Of a stretch of DNA of 64,000 bases, positions 34,122-42,497 are shown one piece after another (position 1 is the stretch's first letter; each line of letters begins with the position of its first letter). Made by a program: the position numbers and the translations under genes. The notes under the pieces were generated by a model. That model was not told where the DNA came from, did no database searches, and was given only the letters and a program-made list of their open reading frames with translations. This DNA is from PFJX01 sp031426735 (GTDB taxonomy: Bacteria > Pseudomonadota > Gammaproteobacteria > Burkholderiales > Thiobacillaceae): NCBI GenBank assembly GCA_031426735.1, contig JASJPK010000013.1, positions 1-64,000 of the forward strand, read 5' to 3'.

Positions 34122-34946
34122 TCATAGCCTGCGCATGACGTCAGGCTGTGCTTGTGCGGTAGGAAGCTTTTGCATCGTTGTGCCATTACACAGTTCGAAG
34201 TTTTCGTTCCTCCAAGGAACTGTATCAAAGTTACGCAGATTGTCTATGTGCGCTCCTAGGAAAGTTCGTTTCCCCTTGCTGATAACGCCAAAAGTGATGG
34301 CTGGAGTCATTGGCTTGCGGATGACCCCTACGAGTTGAGGCGAGCCACCAACGGTGGTCTCAGAAGTGTTCGCAAGGGTGTCGCAAAAGCAATGGAAAAC
34401 CGCTCTGCTTGTTTTTTTTGTCGGGCCACCTTCATATCGCTTGAGATTCGTTGTGAATTCATCGGCCCCCGTCCCTAGAGAAAAGAGAACTCCAGAAGCC
34501 GTCGGCATCGGCTTGTTTTCACCATGCCAGCCCTTCTTCTCACTCCAGCGAATTGTGTGACTGAAGAAGCTCTTGTTGTTATGAGGATCGCGAGAGCCAT
34601 GAACGACACTTAAGGAGTTCTCACTCAGGCCAGAATGAAGCGCCGGGTACTGCCTAAAAAGATCATTTAGCTTGTCGACGATCGCTTGAAATTTTTGCCT
34701 TGGAGAGAAGTTATCCGAGAACAAGAGACCAGCATCTGCGAGTTCAACGATCTGGCTTAATGCTATTGAAGGAAAGAGTACGTCACCGCAGTAGCCGAGG
34801 ACATCAGGCCATTTTGAAAACGCAAACACCTTCCGGGCGTAGTCAAACTGAGCGGGCGCTTTCCAGGAGATCCTGCTGTCCGCAGCCATGTATAGCGATG
34901 AAGTTCCATGGGTATCGATTCCTGCCCAGCAAACCAGTAGTGTCAT
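34122..34946 (-). CDS. Proteasome-fold Ntn-hydrolase-like protein
   Basis: A 274-residue protein whose N terminus fits the HslV/proteasome beta pattern: after Met removal Thr2 would be N-terminal (MTLLVCWAG), then AADSRIS (Asp equivalent to Asp17) and ARKVFAFSKWPDVLGYCGD (Lys equivalent to Lys33, and the GxxGD turn). Later LFSLGTGADEF matches the family's Ser/Gly-rich stretch. It follows 28 bp behind an HNH/zinc-ribbon gene on the same strand. It has no HslU or other unfoldase nearby. I infer a protease or amidase that acts with, or on, the HNH protein. It is not a known named system to me. Confidence 0.65.
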   Translation of the reverse strand: MTLLVCWAGIDTHGTSSLYMAADSRISWKAPAQFDYARKVFAFSKWPDVLGYCGDVLFPSIALSQIVELADAGLLFSDNFSPRQKFQAIVDKLNDLFRQYPALHSGLSENSLSVVHGSRDPHNNKSFFSHTIRWSEKKGWHGENKPMPTASGVLFSLGTGADEFTTNLKRYEGGPTKKTSRAVFHCFCDTLANTSETTVGGSPQLVGVIRKPMTPAITFGVISKGKRTFLGAHIDNLRNFDTVPWRNENFELCNGTTMQKLPTAQAQPDVMRRL

Positions 34947-34974
34947 GTCAAATTCTCTCAGAGGCCTAGGCGCC

Positions 34975-35658
34975 TCAGTCGTCGCCGACTTGCCCGCATA
35001 TTACGCACCGCACGCCGTTCCATGCAGCTATCGAACCACAGTTCACGCATCCTTGCGGCGCGAAGCCTGCCGTTGGAGAAAGTCGTCCGCCGACGCCATA
35101 GGGACCGCGTACTATCTGGATTCGACCGTTGTCGCTTAAGACCTCGAACAGAGGAGTAAGGCGAATCGGTTCGCCGACTACCTCTGGTGCACGGTGCGTG
35201 GTCTGGAACTCAATCAGGGGAACGATGGTGTTCTTCGTTGCCTCCGTAAGTAGTCCCTTCTCGTCAGCTCTTTGAAGCACACCAAGAGCGTTGGAGATTT
35301 TCCTGTTCGTGACTGCTTGCTCAGCTAAGGCAGCAGCCTTGGCCGCAAGCTTGGCAGCACGTTGCAGACACAACTGCACAATGGGGCTGGGCTCGAAGAT
35401 CGTATCCAGCTTTTTTCCGTTGCACCTGCGGCATGCTGGTAACCAGTTTGCGAATGACTGGATTGCAAAGTCCTCAGGTCTGCCAAGGTCTCGAAGGACC
35501 TGCGCAAGTCGTATCGGATTGCCTTCAAGGGACTCAGGCACTACGTGGTCCACTTCCATTGACTGAAGGTCAAGAGGTTTGGAGCACATATAGCACTTTT
35601 CTCCGTGCGTGACGTGGACGGCAAAACGCTCGAATGGCGAAAATGTTTTCTTGCTCAT
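34975..35658 (-). CDS. HNH endonuclease with C-terminal zinc ribbon
   Basis: A 227-residue protein. HNH core: CYMCSKPLDLQSMEVDHVVP, then NWLPACRRCNGKK. An Ala-rich coiled-coil-like helix is at ~residues 95-125. The last 25 residues form a CVNCG...CVICG zinc ribbon. The neighbour 28 bp downstream is the Ntn-hydrolase-like gene. A palindromic TTGACGTCAA site lies 46 bp upstream of the start. DNA cleavage is predicted from the motif; any protease interplay is inference. Confidence 0.75.
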   Translation of the reverse strand: MSKKTFSPFERFAVHVTHGEKCYMCSKPLDLQSMEVDHVVPESLEGNPIRLAQVLRDLGRPEDFAIQSFANWLPACRRCNGKKLDTIFEPSPIVQLCLQRAAKLAAKAAALAEQAVTNRKISNALGVLQRADEKGLLTEATKNTIVPLIEFQTTHRAPEVVGEPIRLTPLFEVLSDNGRIQIVRGPYGVGGRLSPTAGFAPQGCVNCGSIAAWNGVRCVICGQVGDD

Positions 35659-36095
35659 GGTGGCGGAGATGACTCTGCGGTGCTCTGAGGCTTAAGTTTT
35701 AGATTGACGTCAAAATTGACGTGAATTCCCTGGTGAGTGATGACGTGCGACAAGTTTAAGGGCTTGCATAGCCTGTTGATCTCCCGTGATTTTGTGTTTA
35801 TTTAAGCGTTATCCGCTGCGAGAAAAAACGGCAAGGGCGCTCAGGTAACGTTCGGCAACTCCTCACAGTATGCCTAGCGTAAGGTTTCTTCAATGGCTGG
35901 TTTGGTCGTTGAACTGAATTTTGCAGAAGGTTAGCGAATGGCAGATCAACCCCGGATAGGTTGACTGTCATGATGTCAAATGTTGGTCGTTTCTTGTGGC
36001 TTGGTGTTGCTGGGAATGAACAGGTTCGGACAACTCATCGACACCGTTTTTGTTCCCGGCCAAGCTGAAGCGAGCCTGCTTCGAGGATGTCGTAA
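35659..36095. other. Intergenic region with an operator-like site and no gene
   Basis: 437 bp. It carries the TTGACGTCAA pair described separately and short remnants such as MNRFGQLIDTVFVPGQ on the plus strand. I see no complete gene. Confidence 0.4.
35704..35726. promoter_or_regulatory. Tandem TTGACGTCAA / TTGACGTGAA operator-like sites
   Basis: A perfect 10-bp palindrome TTGACGTCAA at 35704-35713 and a one-mismatch copy at 35717-35726, centres 13 bp apart, 46 bp upstream of the HNH/zinc-ribbon gene. It is a likely binding site for a regulator; the XRE-type protein encoded at 36096-36353 is a candidate. Confidence 0.5.
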
Positions 36096-36353
36096 CTACC
36101 CTGAGGGTGGGTCATCGCTCTGACGAAGTGAGTTGTACCGTTCTTCGACCATCGTCATGAGGCTTGTGACTGAAACTCCCAACACGGGAGCTAGCTTGAA
36201 GATGGTTTTGACGCTGGCACTGTTCCGGCCAAGTTCCAGCAGGGAAATGTAGTTGCGTTCTAACTCGGCCTCTTGGGATAGCTTCTCCTGCGACAGATTT
36301 TGCCGCTTCCGAAGTTCCCGCAAAACCAAGCCAAACGCTACCTCCGGTTCCAA
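36096..36353 (-). CDS. XRE-family HTH regulator
   Basis: An 85-residue HTH_3 protein: LRELRKRQNLSQEKLSQEAE and LERNYISLLELGRNSASVKT. Such small regulators are common in restriction or defence islands, where they repress the adjacent module. It is divergent from the PD-(D/E)XK-like gene at 36472 (118 bp between) and lies behind the HNH/Ntn operon, so it may control either. Confidence 0.88.
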   Translation of the reverse strand: MEPEVAFGLVLRELRKRQNLSQEKLSQEAELERNYISLLELGRNSASVKTIFKLAPVLGVSVTSLMTMVEERYNSLRQSDDPPSG

Positions 36354-36471
36354 TCTTCCCCCCTTTTGACGGGGTCAAGTTAGTTCCGGGTCGTTTTTGA
36401 GTCTTCACAATATATTGGGAAAATTGCTGCCGCCGCTCTTAGAATGCCCCTCAATGTTCAGGGGGCAACGT

Positions 36472-37737
36472 ATGAGTCTAGGCGGACCTGTAGTTTTCAA
36501 TAAATCCCCAGAGGGAAGGCAGTTCAAGCTGCTTGCAGGCGTCTCTACCCGGCGTGACGATCCCAATGCTTTCGATGAGAACATCCTCCAGCATTTGATA
36601 GACAAGACCCCCAATGTTTTGCCGGTACGCGAGTTCTTGCCCTCGACATCTGCGTTGTTTTCTCTTGGCCGTGAGGTACCTGTCGATATCGGCGGCAGCG
36701 AAGGTTTTATTGACAACCTACTGGTCACCAACGACGGTTACATCGTCATCGTGGAAACCAAGCTCTACCGGAATCCTGAGGCTACCCGCGTTGTTGTCAC
36801 GCAAACTTTGCAATACGGCATGGCGGTTGGGCGAATGCCTGTTCTCGAACTGGAAGCCAGGATTAGACGTGGACAAAATCCAATGCTTGGGCGTGATGAA
36901 AGCATCCGGGACTGTGTTGCCAGGTTGGCTTATAACAATCCGGAGCTATCAGCTTCGCTTGCCGATGATTTTGAGGAAGCTTTGGAGCAGCATCTTCGAC
37001 AGGGTGAAATCCTGCTGCTAGTGGTTTCAGACGGCATTCGAATTGGTGTTGAGCGTGTCACGCACTGGCTTAACGATCAGGGCAGTTCGCCATTCAAATT
37101 TGGGCTGGTGGAGCTGAAGTTTTATGCGTTTGGCGATCAACAGCTAGTCATTCCCCGCACAGTATTGAAAACGCGGGAGGTCTCTCGGCATGTGATTGTT
37201 GTTGATGTAAGGCCTCAAGCTGGTTCCGAAGCTACGACGGTGGTACGTGACGAATTCCGCAGTTCATCCGGGGGTGGAAAAGTTGAAGAATCACGCTCAG
37301 TTAAGGCTGCGAAACCCATATTGACGAAGAATCAGCTCCTGCAACTTGTCTCTTCCGAAGACCTACCGGCTGTCACGCAACTACTGGAACAACTTGAATC
37401 GCTGGGTTTAGATCAAAGCGGTACGCCCACATTACTACGATCAGGCATTACGTACCCCGATGGAGGTGATTTTCTTGGGTTGGCATTTTTTGGGAAAAAT
37501 GATGTATATCTCAATCTGCCAAAGCGAATTTTGAATGCCATCGACGAGGAAACGGCCCTTGGTTTCCGACGCCAAGGGAGTAAGTTTGGCTTCTACCGGC
37601 GAGATCAAATCGAGAACCCAAATGGCTTGAACGTGAAATATCACCAAATCAAAGGAAATGTGTTCGAGTTCGCCTCATTTCTCGGGGAATATCGCGGGAA
37701 ATTCATAGAGGCTTTGCAAGCCAGTGAACCAAGTTGA
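36472..37737 (+). CDS. PD-(D/E)XK-like nuclease family protein
   Basis: A 421-residue protein. ATG 36472 has AGGGGG six bases upstream and is preferred to the TTG at 36397. An N-terminal nuclease-like core is at ~residues 70-125: GGSEGFIDNLLVTNDGYIVI then VETKLYRNPEAT, an Asp ... Glu-x-Lys pattern. A Ser/Glu linker follows at ~245-275 and a C-terminal domain, ending in a compact basic region (FYRRDQIENPN), may bind a substrate. It is divergent from the XRE regulator. It could be a stand-alone restriction effector; the substrate is unknown. Confidence 0.6.
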   Translation: MSLGGPVVFNKSPEGRQFKLLAGVSTRRDDPNAFDENILQHLIDKTPNVLPVREFLPSTSALFSLGREVPVDIGGSEGFIDNLLVTNDGYIVIVETKLYRNPEATRVVVTQTLQYGMAVGRMPVLELEARIRRGQNPMLGRDESIRDCVARLAYNNPELSASLADDFEEALEQHLRQGEILLLVVSDGIRIGVERVTHWLNDQGSSPFKFGLVELKFYAFGDQQLVIPRTVLKTREVSRHVIVVDVRPQAGSEATTVVRDEFRSSSGGGKVEESRSVKAAKPILTKNQLLQLVSSEDLPAVTQLLEQLESLGLDQSGTPTLLRSGITYPDGGDFLGLAFFGKNDVYLNLPKRILNAIDEETALGFRRQGSKFGFYRRDQIENPNGLNVKYHQIKGNVFEFASFLGEYRGKFIEALQASEPS

Positions 37738-37809
37738 GTAACGCAAAGACTTGAACCATTTCGGTCATTCTTGTTCGCCACAAAGCTTGTGTAAGGCGTC
37801 ATGACAGGC

Positions 37810-38745
37810 TTAAACGGTCTTTGTTATTTGTTTTCCAGGTCTCAGTGAGTATTTCACCAGAGCGTTTCTGGACTCGAATTCAAGCGTGACCTGGCGGCCA
37901 CCGTAAATGGTTTCCTTGAGCCAGGAGACTTCCTCTTTGATCGCATCCGACCCTGTCACCGTCCTGTACCAGCATCGCTTAGCAGCATCCCACTTGTAGG
38001 CCCGCGCCTTTAGAGTGTCCTTGGTTTCGAACTTCGAGTTCAGCGCATAGACGCACCAATCTTTTTGGTCGGATTGTTCAATGAGGCGCTTCAAGGCGAC
38101 GATGTTGGACTTGGGTAGGGGCTGCTGAAGAATTTCAAGCAAGGCCATGCAATCGCTCTCGGCGCGGTGAGCATCAAAGAAGAAACCGAATTGGTAGGCT
38201 ATGTAATCGAGCTTGGCTGAACCCAGGCCTTCATCCTTCCATGCAATCTGGGCAAACGAACACCCCCATTGCAGCGATTCAAAAATCGGTAACCGTTGCT
38301 CCAGAAAGGGCCTGTCGAACTTTGCGTTGTGAGCTATGACCAGAGTCGCACCTTCGACCAGTTGCTCAACTTGGGCATCGTCAATGCGCTGCCCCGCTAC
38401 CATGTCGTTGGTGATGCCCGTTACATCGGTAATCTCGGGCAAGATCGGTATGCAGGGGTCTTCTAGGCTGCCGTAGCTTTCAAGTATCCGGTACGCCTTG
38501 CCAGTTTGAGGATCAAATTCAAAGGACACTAAGCCGATCTCGATGATCTTGTCGGTGTCGTGGCTAAGACCTGTAGTTTCGGTATCTACTATGACGCCCT
38601 TGACGAGGGGGAGGCCATCGGGCGGCGCGAAATGAGTGCGTGGAACCAGTCTGCGGATCACACGATAGTCGGGATGTTCTTGAAGCTGTCGGGCAAGTGC
38701 TACGGCCTCTTCATCCGTCAACGAATTGCCTGTTTTTAACGCCAT
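37810..38745 (-). CDS. DnaQ-like DEDDh 3'-5' exonuclease
   Basis: A 311-residue protein starting at ATG 38745 (MALKTGNSLTDEE), with GGAG upstream. The frame is open to TTG 38772. Exo motifs are VIVDTETTGLS (Asp/Glu), VIAHNAKFDRPFL and DAHRAESDCMAL, giving the DEDDh set of the polymerase III epsilon type. The C-terminal ~110 residues form a second domain (WCVYALNSKFETKDTLKARA) like those in island exonucleases that follow RadC-like genes. It follows the small gene at 38750 by about 4 bp. Confidence 0.85.
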   Translation of the reverse strand: MALKTGNSLTDEEAVALARQLQEHPDYRVIRRLVPRTHFAPPDGLPLVKGVIVDTETTGLSHDTDKIIEIGLVSFEFDPQTGKAYRILESYGSLEDPCIPILPEITDVTGITNDMVAGQRIDDAQVEQLVEGATLVIAHNAKFDRPFLEQRLPIFESLQWGCSFAQIAWKDEGLGSAKLDYIAYQFGFFFDAHRAESDCMALLEILQQPLPKSNIVALKRLIEQSDQKDWCVYALNSKFETKDTLKARAYKWDAAKRCWYRTVTGSDAIKEEVSWLKETIYGGRQVTLEFESRNALVKYSLRPGKQITKTV

Positions 38746-38749
38746 AAAA

Positions 38750-39157
38750 TTACTTTTTCTCCGAATCCACAAGGCCAGCCTGTAGTTGCATGTTTATCGT
38801 GAACAGATTGAACCCCTTCGTCACAAGCTCCTCAGTAATTTTGCGGTTGGACTCGAAGTACTCTTCCTTAAGTCGTTTGGCCTCGATTGGGTCGGTGCTT
38901 GTCAGGTAAAGCCCCCCCAAAGCTGCCAATTCACTTTGGCTTCCATCTGCACATAGACGGATATGTTCGTCATCTGTCATGCGATGAGAGGCATAGTAGT
39001 CTAGGTATTCGCCGTTCTCATCGTGGCCAAAGCAATACTGGATTAGCCACCCTGTTTTTTCGATGTGCCCAGCAGTTCGCAGCCTGATACTTTCGGCTGG
39101 GAGCGTGATGTCCCAATTAGCAAATCTCTCGGCGAACATGCGTGTTATCTGATCCAT
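38750..39157 (-). CDS. Conserved element-borne hypothetical protein
   Basis: A 135-residue acidic protein of unknown function (FGHDENGEYLDYYASHRMTD, LTSTDPIEAKRLKEEYFESN). It precedes the exonuclease gene by 4 bp, so both are likely expressed together. Similar small genes occur next to RadC-like genes in other islands, as I recall, but I cannot name the family. Confidence 0.6.
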   Translation of the reverse strand: MDQITRMFAERFANWDITLPAESIRLRTAGHIEKTGWLIQYCFGHDENGEYLDYYASHRMTDDEHIRLCADGSQSELAALGGLYLTSTDPIEAKRLKEEYFESNRKITEELVTKGFNLFTINMQLQAGLVDSEKK

Positions 39158-39309
39158 AGCTGTATGGCACTCCCTGGTCTTTGCAGCGCAATTATGTAGG
39201 AGTTTGTTTCATGGCTCCCAGCTTCATTCATCGTCATCCATGATGGGATTGGCTGGTTTAACGATAACGCCTAGGGTGAAATAAGATGTCCCCATGTCGC
39301 TATCCTGCA

Positions 39310-39870
39310 TTACAGCAGTCCCCGTTCAGCAAAACTTAGGATTGCAGCTCCCGCAACGATGAAGTGGTCGAGCACCTTGACGTCAACTAGGGCAAGGGAT
39401 TGTTTCAACTGTTGGGTGAGCAATTCATCTGCGTGACTTGGCTCAGCTATGCCAGAGGGGTGGTTGTGAGCAAACAGGACTGCTGCTGCGTTCTCCCTCA
39501 GAGCAGCCTTGATCACTTCGCGGGGATACACACTGGTCTGGGTAAGGGTTCCCCGAAATAGCTCCTCGCTTCGAATAAGCCTGTTCTGTGCATCGAGATA
39601 CAGAGCGACGAATGTTTCGTACTCTCGGCCAGCGAAGTGCATTCTCAAGTAGTCACGCACTGCAGCGGGTGCTGAAAGCAGGCACTCCCGCTTTATTTCC
39701 TCGTCCAGTAACCTCTTCACCAACTCCCACGCCACCGCACATCGCTCATTCTGCGGAGGGTCAATCTCGGTAAACAAAGGCTTCAACGATCCACGATATA
39801 GCCGTTTTGTGGCCTGCACACCTATAAGCTTGCTCAGCAATGCTTCTTCAGAAAAATGGGTGTAGTTCAT
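39310..39870 (-). CDS. RadC-like JAMM/MPN domain protein of the element
   Basis: A 186-residue RadC/JAB protein. It retains the C-terminal two thirds of RadC: RSEELFRGTLTQTSVYPREV, then the intact JAMM motif FAHNHPSGIAEPSHADEL, and the end VDVKVLDHFIVAGAAILSFAE. It lacks the N-terminal HhH region of host RadC. The ATG overlaps the stop of the gene at 39867 (ATGA). Host radC is broken by this element, so it may partly replace the lost function; no activity is proven for RadC proteins. Confidence 0.88.
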   Translation of the reverse strand: MNYTHFSEEALLSKLIGVQATKRLYRGSLKPLFTEIDPPQNERCAVAWELVKRLLDEEIKRECLLSAPAAVRDYLRMHFAGREYETFVALYLDAQNRLIRSEELFRGTLTQTSVYPREVIKAALRENAAAVLFAHNHPSGIAEPSHADELLTQQLKQSLALVDVKVLDHFIVAGAAILSFAERGLL

Positions 39871-40973
39871 TCAGCACTCCCCGCACGAATGTGATTCAAC
39901 ATCGGCAAGCAGTCGCTAGTAAGGCTCAGCAGCTCGTGGACGCATCCCCCTGTGACCCCGAAATGCTCAAGCACTTTGTGCTCAAAGGTCTGGTTCAGGA
40001 TTCCTGACTGGGGAAACTCTACCCAGCGGTTTAAGAGCGAACCCTCAACTATGAAGACCGAGACGCCGAGCACATCGACAGGCTTAAGTGCGGGGCGGTG
40101 GTCGAAAAACTTGCACACTTGCGGAACATCATGCACAAGCCGCGCAAAGCAGCGTTTCCCAACCCGTGTATGCCTATCGAATGCAGCGAATAGGGTTCCA
40201 TTCTTGCCCTCATAGACTTGCTCGGACCGCACTTCGGATTTTTCGCCTCTCGCCAACGTTGCTACAAGGGGAAGCGGGATGTTCAAGGATTCCGAAGCAC
40301 TTTGGCCGGAGAGGAACAAGGTCGTCTCCATTGTCGTAAGTTCGAGTCGGCAGCAAACCTCCCGCATCAATTCAGGTCGGGCAGGAGTGATAGAGCGATA
40401 GCTGCCATTGGCATATTCCTGGTAGCCGCAGATTTGCCGCAGGGCAGCGACGCGGGTCATGTGTGATTCATTCTCGTCACAGATGGCGTCAACCAACTGA
40501 GAGTCTGTCAGTCCGAAGCAATGCTGTTCGAATTTGCCTAACTGCACATTGAATTCCAGCATGGCAATGCCATCACACAAGGCTCTGCTCTTGCAGGCGT
40601 TTGATAGCGCCGTCGCAAAGTATGCCGCCACACGCTCCGCCCCAAGTTGGCGGTGCATGGCTTCACGGCGAAACGATTTCAATAAGTCGAAGCAAAGCTG
40701 GATGTTTCCATAGCCAACATCTTCGTAGGCAATGACCAGCAGCCTTCGCCAGAAGTAGCGCCCGTCGACAGATAGAAGTTTGATGGCGGTCCCGACTGCA
40801 GTTTCAGTCAATCCGCGCCGGATGGATTTTTGTAAGTTGGAAGCCAGTACCCACTTATCAGAACTGCTTGGAACGTGATCGGGACTGAATTTCAGAGAGT
40901 ACGCCGAAATTTCTTCGGTCAGCTTCTGAATGTGGCCGGGCTCGACTTGAGGTAAGAAGAGGTCAGAAGTCAT
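39867..40973 (-). CDS. RarA/MgsA C-terminal-like protein
   Basis: A 368-residue protein starting at ATG 40973, which overlaps the upstream stop by 4 bp (the frame stays open to 41021). Residues ~35-130 match the C-terminal domain of the RarA/MgsA AAA ATPases: ASNLQKSIRRGL and then RYFWRRLLVIAYEDVGYGN. No AAA domain (Walker A or B) is present, so it is a stand-alone oligomerisation or clamp-like domain. The rest is unassigned. Coupled genes on both sides (DUF1249-like, RadC-like) suggest a replication-repair module. Confidence 0.68.
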   Translation of the reverse strand: MTSDLFLPQVEPGHIQKLTEEISAYSLKFSPDHVPSSSDKWVLASNLQKSIRRGLTETAVGTAIKLLSVDGRYFWRRLLVIAYEDVGYGNIQLCFDLLKSFRREAMHRQLGAERVAAYFATALSNACKSRALCDGIAMLEFNVQLGKFEQHCFGLTDSQLVDAICDENESHMTRVAALRQICGYQEYANGSYRSITPARPELMREVCCRLELTTMETTLFLSGQSASESLNIPLPLVATLARGEKSEVRSEQVYEGKNGTLFAAFDRHTRVGKRCFARLVHDVPQVCKFFDHRPALKPVDVLGVSVFIVEGSLLNRWVEFPQSGILNQTFEHKVLEHFGVTGGCVHELLSLTSDCLPMLNHIRAGSAE

Positions 40974-41383
40974 GGCTCGATCCCTATCCGATGGCCTTGC
41001 TGAATCAGGTTGTTCAGCCAATTCGACAGGAAACTATTCAGGTATTGCTGGAGCTTGGCATTAACCGTGCCTTCCCCCTGAAGCACTGACTGATAACCAT
41101 AGCTGTCCTGATAGGTGAGTGCCTCGGCATATTCCAGATCAGGAAAGACAGCTACTTCCATATCCGGGTCGGCAATCATGTCGCCGGAAGGGTGCTTGTA
41201 ATAGTGACTGAGGGCGATCACCAACTTTTCGGGGGAGCGGAACAGAATATCCAGCCCCAAATCCATGTAACCCTCGACCTTCGACTTTCCCCCTTCCTCG
41301 ATGGTGAGCAGGTCGGGCACGACATCCAACAGTTTATGGAAAATCCGGGAATGTATATCCCGGCTAAAATGCTTCTCAGCCAT
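40970..41383 (-). CDS. DUF1249-like protein
   Basis: A 137-residue protein with DLLTIEEGGKSKVEGYMDL, LVIALSHYYKHPSGDMI and DPDMEVAVFPDLEYAEALTY, which recalls the DUF1249 family (YqiB-like). It is the first gene of a three-gene overlapping operon with the RarA-C-terminal-like and RadC-like genes. Function unknown. Confidence 0.65.
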   Translation of the reverse strand: MAEKHFSRDIHSRIFHKLLDVVPDLLTIEEGGKSKVEGYMDLGLDILFRSPEKLVIALSHYYKHPSGDMIADPDMEVAVFPDLEYAEALTYQDSYGYQSVLQGEGTVNAKLQQYLNSFLSNWLNNLIQQGHRIGIEP

Positions 41384-41528
41384 GATGCAATCTCCTGTAT
41401 TGCGTGGTGGTTAGGCGGTGAGGGTGTGTCCAGCACCCTTTCCCGCCGCTCTGTTATCGCGTCATCTGCCTTGCCACTTCAGGGATGAGCAGAAATGACG
41501 CTTGGGAAAAATTCGGTTGGGGTTTGGT

Positions 41529-42497
41529 TCATAGAATGGCTCCTGCGGCGTTGTCGACAAAAATGTTGGCGTCCCTGATATATCGAGCCAGCATGGCGTC
41601 TGACTTGTGGCCGGTCTGCTGACGAATCTTCCAACTTGACACCCCGAGCTGTGCCGCCGATGTCACCAGCCCGGCACGGAGGCTGTGGCCTGCATATTTG
41701 CTTGGATCGAGACCCACAAATTGAGCCCGTTCCTTGATGACCAGAGCTACGGACTGGGGAGAGAGTTGTTGATCTGATACCCGACCATGCCGGGTGATCC
41801 CCCGGAAAATAGCGCCATCACTGATCTGGGCGGCCTCCAACCACTGTTGCAATGCCTGTACCGGACAGACTGCACCACGTGCATAGGGAATAGCGATTTT
41901 TCGCCCTCGGCCTTCCTGGTCTGTCTTGGAAAATCGGAGTTGGATGACCAGGCCCTGCTGAGCCTTTTCAATGTCGGCCACTGTGAGAGCAACCAATTCG
42001 CTTCGGCGGAAGGCCCCCGCGAATCCGATCAGCAGCAAGGCCCTGTCACGAATTCCCTTAATGCCAGACAACCCCGCCACCATCTGCAACACGTCTTCCT
42101 TGATCGCCGGGGCTACCTGCCGCTGGGCTGAGCCGTGGACATGACGTATCCCGCGCAAGGTGGCTTTCACCAACTCGTTATCGGTGGGAGATGGCAGGTT
42201 ATTGGCTGTGTGGGCCTTGCGAATGCTGACAAGTCGCCGGCAAAGCGTTGCAACGGCATGTGTTCCCGCAAAATTTGCCAGATATTGAGCGACCAAGTCG
42301 GGGCTGGCGGGGATGCTGCCGCCCCATGCGAGGAAATGATTCAGGTCGGAGCGGTAAGCTTTTCTGGAACTGCCTGAGAGAGAGGCACGAAGGTAATCGC
42401 TGACATCAGCCGATGCGGGAAGGGCGATTGATGTACTTAAGCAAGCTGGGCTTATTAGTGCGGCACTTTTTTCCGAGGAAATAGGCCGATTGAGCAT
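41529..42497 (-). CDS. Tyrosine recombinase, second integrase of the element
   Basis: A 322-residue site-specific recombinase. The core-binding domain is at ~30-115 and the catalytic domain shows FAGAFRRSELVAL (first Arg), GHSLRAGLVTSAAQLG (HxLR), QQTGHKSDAMLARY (His ... Tyr). It is of a different subtype from the P4-type integrase at 50829. A strong promoter is seen 31 bp upstream. It may be left from an earlier element into which this one merged. Confidence 0.9.
   Translation of the reverse strand: MLNRPISSEKSAALISPACLSTSIALPASADVSDYLRASLSGSSRKAYRSDLNHFLAWGGSIPASPDLVAQYLANFAGTHAVATLCRRLVSIRKAHTANNLPSPTDNELVKATLRGIRHVHGSAQRQVAPAIKEDVLQMVAGLSGIKGIRDRALLLIGFAGAFRRSELVALTVADIEKAQQGLVIQLRFSKTDQEGRGRKIAIPYARGAVCPVQALQQWLEAAQISDGAIFRGITRHGRVSDQQLSPQSVALVIKERAQFVGLDPSKYAGHSLRAGLVTSAAQLGVSSWKIRQQTGHKSDAMLARYIRDANIFVDNAAGAIL

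Noticed and set aside
36397..36471. TTG start for the PD-(D/E)XK-like gene
   Set aside because: ATG 36472 has a strong AGGGGG ribosome site; the upstream codons are in the promoter gap shared with the XRE gene.
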